The translations under genes and the position numbers were made by a program. Of a DNA stretch of 64,000 nucleotides, positions 55,240-64,000 are shown piece by piece. This stretch comes from Bacteroidales bacterium (GTDB taxonomy: Bacteria; Bacteroidota; Bacteroidia; Bacteroidales; JAAYJT01). Location: the NCBI GenBank assembly GCA_014860575.1, contig JACZJK010000035.1, forward strand, positions 1 through 64,000, in the 5' to 3' direction. Every line of letters starts with the position of its first letter. The first letter of the stretch is position 1. The notes beneath the pieces were generated by a model that saw only the letters and a program-made list of their open reading frames with translations, was not told the DNA's origin and made no database searches.

Positions 55240-58200
55240 ATGAACAAAACTGCTGATGTTTTAAAAAAAGTCTTAAAAGTGATTTTATGGGTAGTAGCTG
55301 GTTTTATGATGCTGCTCATACTTGTCATTGTGCTTATACAAATTCCGGCTATTCAGACTAAAATTGTTCACGAGGCTGCTTCCTTTGTAAGCAGCAAAAC
55401 TAATACAAAGGTTGAGATTGGAAATTTACGCATCTCTTTCCCTAAGTCTATTTTGATCAAAGACCTTTATCTTGAAGATATTAAAGCTGATACGCTCGTT
55501 TACGCCGGAGAAGTCAGGATCAATATAGCGCTCCTGGGTCTTTTAAAGAACAAAATCCAGGTCAATTCTTTCATGCTTGATGAGGCTGTACTGAACCTGG
55601 CACGTTCGGAAACTGATTCGCTGTTCAATTTTAATTTCCTTATCAATGCATTTAGCGACACCACCAATCAAGCGGTTGAAAAGGTGGAAAATGAGGAGAA
55701 GGCAGCATGGTCGTTTAGCATTGATAAGGTTGATCTCAGAAAAATCCGCTTTCTTTTTAATGACAGTTATGCCGGGATGAATGTATCGCTGGCCGTGGCT
55801 AAACTGGAGGTTAAAATGGATGAAATTGATTTGGATGCATCCATTTATGATATTGACAAGCTGATCGTTGAGCATCTTGTAGCTGATGTATTGATCACGA
55901 AATCTTCAGAGTCAAGCGAAGAAGCATCTGAGAATTTGCCTAAAATATCGGCAAAGGAGATTCAAATCAGCGATACGCGTATAAGCTACGAAGATTCACT
56001 AATCAATCAGTCAGTTGTAGCTGAGATACATAAATTTATTTTAGACAACGGAGCAATTAACCTGGAGGAACAAACTGTATCAACTGATAGGCTACGCTTA
56101 TCACAAAGCAGTGTTGCTTATAACACCAGAGAAAATGAGATACCTGATACCACAGAAACAACAGACAGTCCTGAACCTGAAAGCAATGAATGGGCAGTAA
56201 TTGTCCAGCGTATTGATCTTGAAGACAATTCATTGAAATACAATATTGTAAATAAGCCTGAAATTAGCCAGGCTTTTGACGTCAATCATATTGATTTGAA
56301 AGAACTTACGCTCAAGGCTAAGGATTTCCAGTTTTCGCCTGTAAAAACTGAAGTGGCAGTCAATGAATTTACTGCAATCAATAAAGATGGTTTTACGATA
56401 AGCGGGTTTGAGACTGATTTTAGGATGGATCAGCAGTCCATCACCGCCGATAATCTTAAAATTTCGACCCAAAATTCTTCTATTGATGCTGATGTGAACC
56501 TGCAGTTTTCCTCAATGGAATCACTAAGTGATTCTCTTCAGAACCTTGTCATCAACCTTGATATGAGAAATGTGAGCATAAGCAATGCTGATATTCTCTA
56601 TTTCAGCCCCGACCTGTCTGCGCAGCCATTTTTCAGCAATGCAAGGAATGTTACAAGTATTTCGGGAACCGTATCTGGTCCGGTAAGCCAGCTCAAAGGT
56701 GAAAACATCTTAGTTGAAACTGGGTTCGCTACAGTACTTCGAACCGATTTTAACATCAATGGCCTGCCTGATGCTGAAACCGCCTATTTTGATTTTCCTG
56801 ATCTGAGCATTGTTACCAAAAAGAGAGATATTCAAATGCTTGCGGGATCATACATCCCAGATTCCATCGGCATTCCCGAGAACCTGGATGTTCAAATTGC
56901 TTTTAAAGGCCGGATGAAATCTTTTGAATCAACAGTGGAAATGAACAGCAGCTTCGGTTCTGCAGAACTTTATGCAACAATTGATAATTATGAAACTTTT
57001 AACGCCACTCTGAATATCAACAGTTTTGATGTTGGCAGTGTACTCATGGACACAGTCATGTTTGGTCCGGTGACCTTAACTGCTGAAACCAGCGGTCAAG
57101 GCCTGGATCTGGCAACCATTAACGCAAAGATCAATGCCGAAGCCTCGCAGCTTTTCCTGAACGGCTACAATTATCAAAACCTTATCGTAGATGGAACCAT
57201 CAACGGACAAGGATTTGAAGGTAAAGTCAATTTGAACGATGAGTATGCAGTGTTTGAATTTGACGGACTTGTAAATTTAGATCTAGATCAGGAAAAGTAT
57301 GCATTCCGCTTCGACCTGCAAGGGGCCGATCTTCAGAAACTAAATTTCACGGAAGATGATATACGAATAGCAATGGTTGTGGATTCTGATCTGCAAGACG
57401 GAAGGCTTGAGAAGTTGAATGGTACCTTTGCGATTGCAAACATCATTATTGCCAGGGACAATGATGTGTATAAACTCGATTCATTATTATTTGCTTCGGT
57501 TAATGAATCGGACGTGAGCACATTGGATTTTAGCAGCGCCCTTATTGATATGAAATATTCAGGAACTATTTCTCCGATAGCTCTTTCAGCGGAACTTAGC
57601 GGGTTTATAAACAATTACTTTCAATTTTCTGACAGCATCCAGGAAACCACGGCAAGCGAGCCTGTTAATTTTGATTTTGAAATTCAAATCCACAATCATC
57701 CTATTCTTTCGGAGGTTTTCCTTCCTGAGTTAAATGCTTTTGAGCCGGGAATCATCACAGGAAGCTTTGATAGTGAATCAAACAACCTTGAAATCAATGC
57801 CACACTAAAAACTTTAGTGTATGGCCAGATTGAAATCAAAGACCTTGTGCTGGATGTGAACTCAAGCCAAGCGGAATTGAATTATTCATTATCCGGCAGC
57901 TCTGTATCAAATGAACAATTCAGCCTGGACAACCTGCTGCTTGAAGGCAAACTTGCTGATAATGTGATTTTCGCGGGTGTAACTTCCACTGATGAGGATC
58001 AAAGCAAAAAATTTGCAATTCACTCACAGCTCACCAGGCAAAATGATAATTACCGGCTCGCACTCGATCCCGATGATTTCTATCTGATGTATAAGCAATG
58101 GAACATTGCTGCCGATAACTACGTTGAATTTGGGGATGAAGGGGTACTTATCCACAACCTCTTTATGAACAACAATACGAGCGAGATTAATCTCACCTCT

Positions 58201-60213
58201 GTAAATCAGCAGTTCAATGATGATATCAGCATTGGAATAAAGAATTTCCTGTTGGATGATATTTCAAGGATCATTGAAAAAGACACAACTTTTGTAAAAG
58301 GAGTTGTGGATGCTGAGATTTTGCTGAAACAATTGGCCGGTACTTATGGTGTAATCGCCGATGTTGAAATAAGCGATCTGGTTGTCCGTGAAGTTCCTGT
58401 GGGCAAAATAGATTTGAAAGCCGACAACCCGGAGGCCGGTAGATTTGATATTGAGTTGAATTTAACGGGTGTTGACAATAATCTTACAGCGGAAGGATAT
58501 TTTATTCCTGAAAGCGAAGAGGACGCCCTGAATATCGAGCTTCTAATTGAATCACTATCAATGAAGACTGTTGAAGCTTTTGCTATGGGACAAATAAGTG
58601 AAGCTGAGGGTACATTGTCGGGCAATTTTACTATTCAGGGAAAAACCGATGCCCCTGAAATTACTGGCGAGCTGGTTTTCAATGATGTTTTCATGAACCC
58701 GGCCTTACTGAATAACAGGCTTGAAATCAGGGATGAAACTATCCGTCTGCAAGCCGACGGGATTTATTTTAGTTCTTTTACGATCCTGGATGCTGACGGA
58801 CAGCCTGCAGTTATTGATGGTTCTGTAAAAATGACAAATTTTGCTGACTATGTTTTTGCTTTAAAGGTTGATGCAAACGACTTTCTGCTATTCAATACAT
58901 CAGCAGCGGATAATGAATCGTTTTTCGGAACCATGATCATTGATAGCAAAATTGATGTGGAAGGCCCTATGGAACTTCCGGTTATTAATGCTAATATAAA
59001 AGTGATGGAAGGCTCCAACTTCACCTTTGCAATTCCTGAAGATCAGCTCACTACTGATAGGGGAGAAGATGTCGTGGAATTTCTCGCACCGGAAAATCTG
59101 AACCCAATAATATACAGGGATGAAGAGGAAACAGAAACAAGCGTTGTAGTTGAAGGTATTGACCTATCCGCCATCATCGAAGTTGATGAAAATGCAACGC
59201 TGAGATTATTGATGGATCCCAGTTCAGCCGATTCATTGGTGGTAAAAGGGGAGGCGGCATTAAGTTTTGGAATTGACAGAAGTGGAAAGATGAGCCTTAC
59301 CGGAGCATATAACCTGCACGAAGGTAGCTATCTCGTATCACTTCAAAGTGTAATAAAGCGGCAATTTGATATTTTAGAAGGCAGCACAATAATATGGACC
59401 GGAGATCCGATGAATGCTGGAATTTCCCTCAATGCCAGATATACTGTAAGAGCCGCACCTTACGATCTTGTAGCTTCTCAGATATCAGGATTAAGCGATG
59501 TTGAAAGGGGAAGCTATAAGCAACAGTACCCCTTCTGGGTATTGCTGAAATTACGAGGTGAAATATTAAAACCACAAATTAGTTTTGAAATTCAGCTACC
59601 GCCTGAGGAAAAAGGCATCCTGGGCGGCGCAGTTGATCAAAAATTAACTTTACTCAATGAAGATGAATCCGCCTTAAATAAACAGGTATTTGCTTTATTG
59701 GTAATGGGCCGCTTTATCCAGGAAAACCCATTCCAGACCGAATCAGGTGGCACCTCTGCTATGGTACGGTCAACAGTAGGTGGATTTTTGTCAGCACAAT
59801 TAAATAAGCTAACCGAAAAGGCTATTCCGGGAGTAGAATTAGATTTTAATATTCAATCTTATGATGATTATCAAACCGGCGAAGCTGTGGGCAGAACAGA
59901 AGTGGAACTGGGTGTGAGGAAACAACTTTTTGATGAGCGGGTAACAGTGAAGGTGGGCGGTGCAATTGATGTGGAAGGTGAACAAGCCAAACAGAATGCG
60001 GCCAGCGATATCGCAAGCGATGTTGAGGTAGAGTACAGATTGACGGATGATGGTCGTTACAAACTCAAAGGGTTCAGACAAAATCAATATGAAGGAGCCC
60101 TTGAAGGCCAACTGGTTGAAACCGGTGTAGGTTTTGTGTATGAACGTGATTTCAATAAATGGAAGAATTTTTTCAGAAGTCCAAAGACCGAAGAGGATTC
60201 CCGGGATGACTAA
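55240..60213 (+). CDS. tamB: TamB-domain translocation/assembly module protein
   Basis: 1657 residues. An N-terminal membrane anchor (about 14-36), an AsmA-like start (TNTKVEIGNLRISFPKSILI), then a very long series of beta strands typical of TamB/DUF490 bridge proteins, and the conserved C-terminal domain (about 1390-1657: AYNLHEGSYLVSLQSVIKR, GVDFNIQSY-like region and LGVRKQLFDERVTVKVGG). TamB spans the periplasm and with TamA/TamL helps outer-membrane protein or lipid transport. The TamL-like gene follows 38 bp later, as usual. Confidence 0.93.
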   Translation: MNKTADVLKKVLKVILWVVAGFMMLLILVIVLIQIPAIQTKIVHEAASFVSSKTNTKVEIGNLRISFPKSILIKDLYLEDIKADTLVYAGEVRINIALLGLLKNKIQVNSFMLDEAVLNLARSETDSLFNFNFLINAFSDTTNQAVEKVENEEKAAWSFSIDKVDLRKIRFLFNDSYAGMNVSLAVAKLEVKMDEIDLDASIYDIDKLIVEHLVADVLITKSSESSEEASENLPKISAKEIQISDTRISYEDSLINQSVVAEIHKFILDNGAINLEEQTVSTDRLRLSQSSVAYNTRENEIPDTTETTDSPEPESNEWAVIVQRIDLEDNSLKYNIVNKPEISQAFDVNHIDLKELTLKAKDFQFSPVKTEVAVNEFTAINKDGFTISGFETDFRMDQQSITADNLKISTQNSSIDADVNLQFSSMESLSDSLQNLVINLDMRNVSISNADILYFSPDLSAQPFFSNARNVTSISGTVSGPVSQLKGENILVETGFATVLRTDFNINGLPDAETAYFDFPDLSIVTKKRDIQMLAGSYIPDSIGIPENLDVQIAFKGRMKSFESTVEMNSSFGSAELYATIDNYETFNATLNINSFDVGSVLMDTVMFGPVTLTAETSGQGLDLATINAKINAEASQLFLNGYNYQNLIVDGTINGQGFEGKVNLNDEYAVFEFDGLVNLDLDQEKYAFRFDLQGADLQKLNFTEDDIRIAMVVDSDLQDGRLEKLNGTFAIANIIIARDNDVYKLDSLLFASVNESDVSTLDFSSALIDMKYSGTISPIALSAELSGFINNYFQFSDSIQETTASEPVNFDFEIQIHNHPILSEVFLPELNAFEPGIITGSFDSESNNLEINATLKTLVYGQIEIKDLVLDVNSSQAELNYSLSGSSVSNEQFSLDNLLLEGKLADNVIFAGVTSTDEDQSKKFAIHSQLTRQNDNYRLALDPDDFYLMYKQWNIAADNYVEFGDEGVLIHNLFMNNNTSEINLTSVNQQFNDDISIGIKNFLLDDISRIIEKDTTFVKGVVDAEILLKQLAGTYGVIADVEISDLVVREVPVGKIDLKADNPEAGRFDIELNLTGVDNNLTAEGYFIPESEEDALNIELLIESLSMKTVEAFAMGQISEAEGTLSGNFTIQGKTDAPEITGELVFNDVFMNPALLNNRLEIRDETIRLQADGIYFSSFTILDADGQPAVIDGSVKMTNFADYVFALKVDANDFLLFNTSAADNESFFGTMIIDSKIDVEGPMELPVINANIKVMEGSNFTFAIPEDQLTTDRGEDVVEFLAPENLNPIIYRDEEETETSVVVEGIDLSAIIEVDENATLRLLMDPSSADSLVVKGEAALSFGIDRSGKMSLTGAYNLHEGSYLVSLQSVIKRQFDILEGSTIIWTGDPMNAGISLNARYTVRAAPYDLVASQISGLSDVERGSYKQQYPFWVLLKLRGEILKPQISFEIQLPPEEKGILGGAVDQKLTLLNEDESALNKQVFALLVMGRFIQENPFQTESGGTSAMVRSTVGGFLSAQLNKLTEKAIPGVELDFNIQSYDDYQTGEAVGRTEVELGVRKQLFDERVTVKVGGAIDVEGEQAKQNAASDIASDVEVEYRLTDDGRYKLKGFRQNQYEGALEGQLVETGVGFVYERDFNKWKNFFRSPKTEEDSRDD

Positions 60214-60251
60214 TACAACACTATCATAACTAATCATAACTCTGAAAAGGA

Positions 60252-62603
60252 ATGGCAATCCTTCAAAAAATAAAACTCTTGACCATCGTCAGACCCATAA
60301 AGAATGGATTCTCCTTACACATAATGGTGCTGATGCTGATGTTGCTTTCAGCATGCAGCGGCCTCAGAAATTTACCCGAAGGTGAAAAATTATACACGGG
60401 TGCGGATATTGAACTGGAACATAACGAAAAAATCGGGAGAAAAAAGAAAAAGAACATCACTAACGTTGCCGAAGGGGGAGTGCGGCCAGAACCGAACCGA
60501 AGTTTTCTTGGCATTCGACCCAGACTGTGGTTGTATCAGGTAGCAGGCGAAAATCCTGAATCAAGACTGGGCAAGTGGATCAAAAAGAAAGGAAGCCCAC
60601 CGGTATTAATGAGCCAGGTTAAACCGGATGTTACTAAGGCTATTATTGATGCACGTCTATACAATATCGGTATTTTCGAAAGCTATACCGATTATGAAAC
60701 TATAGAAAAAAAGCGCACCGCCAAAGTAGTTTATACAAGCGATATTCACACGCCATATACAATCAGCGAAGTGAAATACTCCATTTTTATTGACAGTTTG
60801 AGCCGCCTGATTGAGTCAGTTAAAGAAAGCTCACTGGTTGAGCCAGGCGAGGATTACAACCTGGATATACTTAAAACCGAAAGAGAGCGGATTGATCTCT
60901 TCTTAAAACACAGGGGCTATTTCTATTTCAGCCCCGATTATTTGCTTTTTTTAGCAGATACCGCTGCCGAAGACCGATCTGTTTCGCTAACACTCATATT
61001 AAAAGGAGGCATCCCTGAAAGTGCCATTACTGTTTACTGCATCAAAAATGTATTTATTGACCAGGATTATTCATTAAGTGAAGAAGTTGTAGAAAGAACG
61101 AAAGATACAGTAAGACACCGGAACAACGTATTCCGCATCAGAGGATCAGGAATGAACATTAAGCCCGAAGCAATTTTAAACTCAGTGTTTCTGAGAAAAG
61201 GTGAAATTTATTCAAGACGTAAACACAACATCACACTTAACCGCTTGATGTCAATGGGCAATTTCAAATTTGTTCAAGTTAAGCTTTTTGACAGCGATAC
61301 CAGTGCCTTAGGCTACCTCGACGTGGACATTTTAATGACTTCCATGACAAAACGCTCGTTCAGGGCAGAAATGGACATTGTAACAAAATCGAATGATTTT
61401 ACCGGGCCACGAATGAATGTGAGCCTGTTAAACAGGAACATCTTTAAAGGAGCCGAATTGTTGTATGTGGCCATGGCCGGTTCGTACGAGGCACAATTTG
61501 GCGGAGATGAGAATCTCTATTCTTTTTCCCTGAACCCAAACCTGGAGCTGACTTTTCCACGTTTTATAACTCCGTTTAAAATCAGAACCGAGAATAGTAT
61601 TTATATTCCAAAAACAATTGTGAACCTGTCTTATAATTATTTAAGGAGAGTTAAGTATTTCGATATGCAGACCATTCAGTTTGGTTTCGGTTACCGATGG
61701 AGAGAAAGCAATTTGAAGGAACATGAACTGAATCCCTTCACGCTGAGCAACACCTCTATCAGGAACCAGTCAGCCGAATTTTCAGAATTACTCGAATCTA
61801 ATCCATTTCTGAAAAGAAGTTATGAGGAACAATTTATTGCTGCTGCAAATTATACTTTTGTTTACGATGACCAGGTTTTGCCGCATAAAAGCCTTCAAAC
61901 CTATTTACGTGCATCTGTTGAATCTGCAGGCAATTTGTTTTCCCTGGGCAATATAATATCCGGCGAAACTCCATCTCCGGAAAATTCTTCCAGCGTTCTA
62001 GGTTCAGTTTATTCCCAATATGCAAAATTTAGCCTGGATAGCCGTGTTTTTTACAGTTTCAGGGATAAGAACAAGATTGCTGTAAGGCTTTTTACGGGTG
62101 TTGCCAAACCTTACGGAAATTCCGCTGTATTGCCTTATGCAAAGCAGTTTTTTAGTGGAGGATCAAACAGTATACGTGCTTTCCATATAAATTCAGTGGG
62201 ACCCGGCACTTTTAACCAGGATAGCATTAGCATCGGATTCCTGCAGCTGGGGGGTGAAATAAAACTTGAAGCGAATGCAGAGTACCGCTTCAACATCTAT
62301 CGCTTTTTTAAGGGCGCTCTATTTGTTGATGCAGGTAATATATGGTTGAATAAATCAAATCCTGAAACTCCCGGAAGTGCGTTTGCAGGAGATAAGTTTT
62401 TAAGTGAACTTGCCGCTGGAACAGGCATTGGAATCAGAATAGATCTTTCCTTTTTCCTTTTACGCTTCGATCTGGCTATGCCGTTACGCAAGCCCTGGCT
62501 GGAGGATGGGAACAGATGGGTTATTGATCAGATAAATTTCAGCGACCCCGAATGGAGACGAGATAACCTGATCTTGAATGTAGCCATTGGTTATCCCTTT
62601 TGA
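60252..62603 (+). CDS. tamL: TamL-like lipoprotein of the BamA/TamA outer-membrane family
   Basis: 783 residues. The N-terminal signal ends in a lipobox (LLSAC, Cys35), which marks the Bacteroidota TamL variant; TamA itself is not a lipoprotein. POTRA-like repeats occupy about 60-340 (VSEVKYSIFIDS-type strands), then a 16-strand beta barrel with the conserved GGSNSIRAF motif at about 636-644 and a final strand ending in IGYPF. It works with TamB, encoded directly upstream, in outer-membrane assembly. The gene ends before a 475-bp intergenic repeat region. Confidence 0.93.
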   Translation: MAILQKIKLLTIVRPIKNGFSLHIMVLMLMLLSACSGLRNLPEGEKLYTGADIELEHNEKIGRKKKKNITNVAEGGVRPEPNRSFLGIRPRLWLYQVAGENPESRLGKWIKKKGSPPVLMSQVKPDVTKAIIDARLYNIGIFESYTDYETIEKKRTAKVVYTSDIHTPYTISEVKYSIFIDSLSRLIESVKESSLVEPGEDYNLDILKTERERIDLFLKHRGYFYFSPDYLLFLADTAAEDRSVSLTLILKGGIPESAITVYCIKNVFIDQDYSLSEEVVERTKDTVRHRNNVFRIRGSGMNIKPEAILNSVFLRKGEIYSRRKHNITLNRLMSMGNFKFVQVKLFDSDTSALGYLDVDILMTSMTKRSFRAEMDIVTKSNDFTGPRMNVSLLNRNIFKGAELLYVAMAGSYEAQFGGDENLYSFSLNPNLELTFPRFITPFKIRTENSIYIPKTIVNLSYNYLRRVKYFDMQTIQFGFGYRWRESNLKEHELNPFTLSNTSIRNQSAEFSELLESNPFLKRSYEEQFIAAANYTFVYDDQVLPHKSLQTYLRASVESAGNLFSLGNIISGETPSPENSSSVLGSVYSQYAKFSLDSRVFYSFRDKNKIAVRLFTGVAKPYGNSAVLPYAKQFFSGGSNSIRAFHINSVGPGTFNQDSISIGFLQLGGEIKLEANAEYRFNIYRFFKGALFVDAGNIWLNKSNPETPGSAFAGDKFLSELAAGTGIGIRIDLSFFLLRFDLAMPLRKPWLEDGNRWVIDQINFSDPEWRRDNLILNVAIGYPF

Positions 62604-63028
62604 CATATATTTATCAAAACTTGCAGGCAGCCTGCAAAAACTGCCTAAATATGATCATATTAAATTAATGATTGTCCGTATTCTCGGCAGTGTGCAGTTT
62701 TCTTTAGCTCCTGTAATATTAAGAACGGGCTGAAAGCCCAAATTTATTTAATCCGTTGGCATCGCCACGAGAATTGCAATCAAACTCTCAAATAAACGCC
62801 CTGAAAGGGCAACTTAACCTGAATTAACCATTTTTTGCGGTTTTATCAGTATTTATTAATCTGCCCTTTCAGGGCGAACAAACATTCGTATTTCTATTTC
62901 CCCAGGGCGTTGCAGCTAGGTTGATATAAGTTGTCCTTTCAGGACGATCAGATTGTTTTTATTTATCATTGATTTCATTGCTCCTAATAATGGCAAGATT
63001 GGAGATATACATATTAAATTAATAAAAA
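62604..63028. repeat. Regularly spaced CTGAAAG palindromes between tamL and csp
   Basis: Four 13-bp near-palindromes at 62727-62739 (GGGCTGAAAGCCC), 62798-62810 (GCCCTGAAAGGGC), 62863-62875 (GCCCTTTCAGGGC) and 62933-62945 (GTCCTTTCAGGAC), spaced 65-71 bp, the first two in one orientation and the last two in the other. The first and last have compensatory base changes in the arms. No gene in this stretch. Confidence 0.7.
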
Positions 63029-63058
63029 TTGTTATGAACAAAAATAGGTGTACCTTTG
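63029..63058 (+). promoter_or_regulatory. Promoter of the cold-shock protein gene
   Basis: TTG (63029-63031), 19-bp spacer, TACCTTTG (63051-63058), 20 bp before the ATG: a full match to the Bacteroidota consensus. Confidence 0.7.
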
Positions 63059-63078
63059 CCGCATAATTAAATTACATT

Positions 63079-63270
63079 ATGAATAAAGGAATAGTAAAAT
63101 TTTTTAATGACTCCAAAGGTTTTGGGTTTATTAAAGACGAATCGAATGACAAAGAATACTTTGTACATGTATCAGGCCTGGTAGACGATGTCAGGGAAAA
63201 TGATGAAGTAACTTTTACCCTTCAAGAAGGAAAAAAGGGACTCAACGCCGTAAATGTGAAACTCGTTTAA
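63079..63270 (+). CDS. Cold-shock domain protein
   Basis: 63 residues. The OB-fold cold-shock domain is complete: KGIVKFFNDSKGFGFIKDE contains RNP1 (KGFGFI) and YFVHVSGL contains RNP2 (YFVHV). It binds single-stranded RNA or DNA and acts as an RNA chaperone. It has its own consensus promoter and a strong terminator, so it is a single-gene unit. Confidence 0.95.
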   Translation: MNKGIVKFFNDSKGFGFIKDESNDKEYFVHVSGLVDDVRENDEVTFTLQEGKKGLNAVNVKLV

Positions 63271-63300
63271 TCAAGTTTATATAAGACATTTATTGGAAGA

Positions 63301-63326
63301 GCCCCGCGTTATGCGGGGCTTTTTTT
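63301..63326 (+). terminator. Rho-independent terminator after csp
   Basis: GCCCCGC (63301-63307), 5-base loop, GCGGGGC (63313-63319), then seven T. Confidence 0.9.
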
Positions 63327-63342
63327 ATGCCCGTACTCCATC

Positions 63343-63466
63343 TCAAGCTGCTTCAATCAAAACCCGTTTAAGTTTGTTTATCTCATTGACAGGCGGTGAA
63401 TTAAGATAAGTATTGCTGATTTTGAGTCCCGCACTCTTAAAGGCTTTTTGGTATAAATTCCGGGAA
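63343..63466 (-). pseudogene. Possible remnant of a dihydrodipicolinate-synthase-like C-terminus
   Basis: About 40 in-frame minus-strand codons end in TGA at 63343-63345 and read LYQKAFKSAGLKIS, NTYLNSPP, NEINKLKRVLIEAA. The pattern of a helix, then a Pro-containing turn, then a final helix resembles C-termini of the DHDPS/N-acetylneuraminate lyase family, but no upstream part of that family is present. The frame continues as the antisense of the hydrolase remnant. Weak evidence. Confidence 0.3.
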
Positions 63467-64000
63467 ATGATGGCTTTTGACTGGCTTGATAAATCAGAAT
63501 ACCCGTTCAGGCATAATTACTTTAGCATGAACGGTCTCAACCTACATTATATTAATGAAGTTGAAACCATTGTATTTGTTCATGTCACGCCCTTGTGGAG
63601 CTTTGTTTCCAAAGCAAGAGCGAATAAGAAATCAAGCATCAGCATCACTCAGCGGGTTGTGCAACTTGCTTTATTTTGCCTGCTAGTAACACAAACCTGG
63701 ATTCTGAGTGGGCAGGAACCTTTTATTCACGAACCAAGCCCGGCTCCATTTGATCAAAACGAACTCAAAGATATAGATGTTGATGCGGATGGGCGGATGG
63801 TGGCCGTGGGATGGTGGCGGGAATTCCAGATTGGTGGTTCTCCCGGTTTTCCTCTTGTTATGATTAAAGACCAGGCAGATGATCCCTGGACTGTAATTGA
63901 AGCTCCTGATTTCGGCTGGACCTGGCATGATCTGGAAGCTGTTAAATTTATTCCGGGCAGCAATGGTGATTTTGTTGCTGTCGGCGATTATTATATCAAT
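63467..64000 (+). CDS. Alpha/beta-hydrolase N-terminal remnant in frame with a secreted protein, cut by window edge
   Basis: One open frame of 178 codons to the window end. Residues 3-47 (FDWLDKSEYPFRHNYF, LNLHYINEVETIVFVHVTPL) are the start of a haloalkane-dehalogenase-like alpha/beta hydrolase, but the oxyanion HG is HV and no nucleophile follows. From residue 53 a signal-peptide-like stretch (KKSSISITQRVVQLALFCLL) leads to a beta-propeller-like secreted domain (VDADGRMVAVGWW, NGDFVAVGDYY). An in-frame TTG at 63593 would be the start if only the secreted part is made. The signal sequence has no ATG of its own. Confidence 0.6.
   Translation, partial: MMAFDWLDKSEYPFRHNYFSMNGLNLHYINEVETIVFVHVTPLWSFVSKARANKKSSISITQRVVQLALFCLLVTQTWILSGQEPFIHEPSPAPFDQNELKDIDVDADGRMVAVGWWREFQIGGSPGFPLVMIKDQADDPWTVIEAPDFGWTWHDLEAVKFIPGSNGDFVAVGDYYIN

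Noticed and set aside
62727-62945. CRISPR array
   Set aside because: Repeat units are 13 bp, palindromic, and differ in sequence; spacers are 52-57 bp AT-rich and no cas gene is near.

Overview
The window looks like a chromosomal piece from a Bacteroidota (Bacteroidetes) bacterium, probably a free-living or environmental Bacteroidia-type organism. The reasons are the promoter boxes of the form TTG-N19..21-TAnnTTTG before many genes, a lipoprotein TamA (TamL-like) next to TamB, a T9SS-type sorting domain, LytS/LytTR two-component proteins, FISUMP and SusF-like modules, and near absence of Shine-Dalgarno sites. There is no tRNA, rRNA, integrase, transposase or CRISPR array in view.

Layout. 1-1.5 kb: two paralogous small lipoproteins and a small hypothetical gene, all on the minus strand. 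2.2-8.7 kb: two LytS-type sensor kinases, one LytTR response regulator and a 6-phosphofructokinase. 8.8-10.6 kb: a three-gene operon of SPFH membrane protein, Arc-like ribbon-helix-helix repressor and GPP34-family protein, with a probable tandem operator. 10.7-14.8 kb: an SDR oxidoreductase, thioredoxin reductase and a convergent DEAD-box helicase.

15.0-39.8 kb (perhaps to 42.8 kb) is the centrepiece: a contiguous plus-strand contractile injection system of the extracellular (eCIS/Afp-like) family. In order it encodes a DUF4255 cap protein, an unknown protein, two sheath proteins, two tube proteins, a DUF5908 small protein, a LysM hub adaptor, a VgrG-like spike, PAAR tip, gp25 wedge, baseplate J, a second baseplate protein, a 1359-residue PKD protein, a CIS tape-measure protein, a DUF4157 putative cargo and an AAA+ ATPase. 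A DUF5675 protein and two membrane proteins follow. There are no capsid, portal, terminase or integrase genes, so it is not a prophage, and no TssJLM or ClpV genes, so it is not a canonical T6SS. The putative cargo (36510-38438) is the most interesting protein: acidic nonapeptide repeats, a DUF4157 HELTH zincin, ten cationic 11-residue amphipathic repeats and a second HELTH zincin-like domain.

42.9-47.1 kb: an OsmC-family protein divergent from a sigma-54 activator (with a candidate sigma-54 promoter between them), a CHRD lipoprotein and a DUF4256 protein. 47.3-50.0 kb: a large secreted FISUMP/SusF-like protein. 50.2-54.9 kb: purL and deoD for purine metabolism. 55.2-62.6 kb: TamB and TamL outer-membrane assembly proteins. 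63.1 kb: a cold-shock protein. The right edge holds decayed gene pieces: an alpha/beta-hydrolase N-terminus in frame with a secreted beta-propeller-like protein that runs off the window.

Several intergenic gaps (3.9-4.2, 11.7-11.9, 50.0-50.2, 53.9-54.1 kb) are filled with short-period 7-8 bp degenerate repeats, one of which has extended the C-terminus of PurL.
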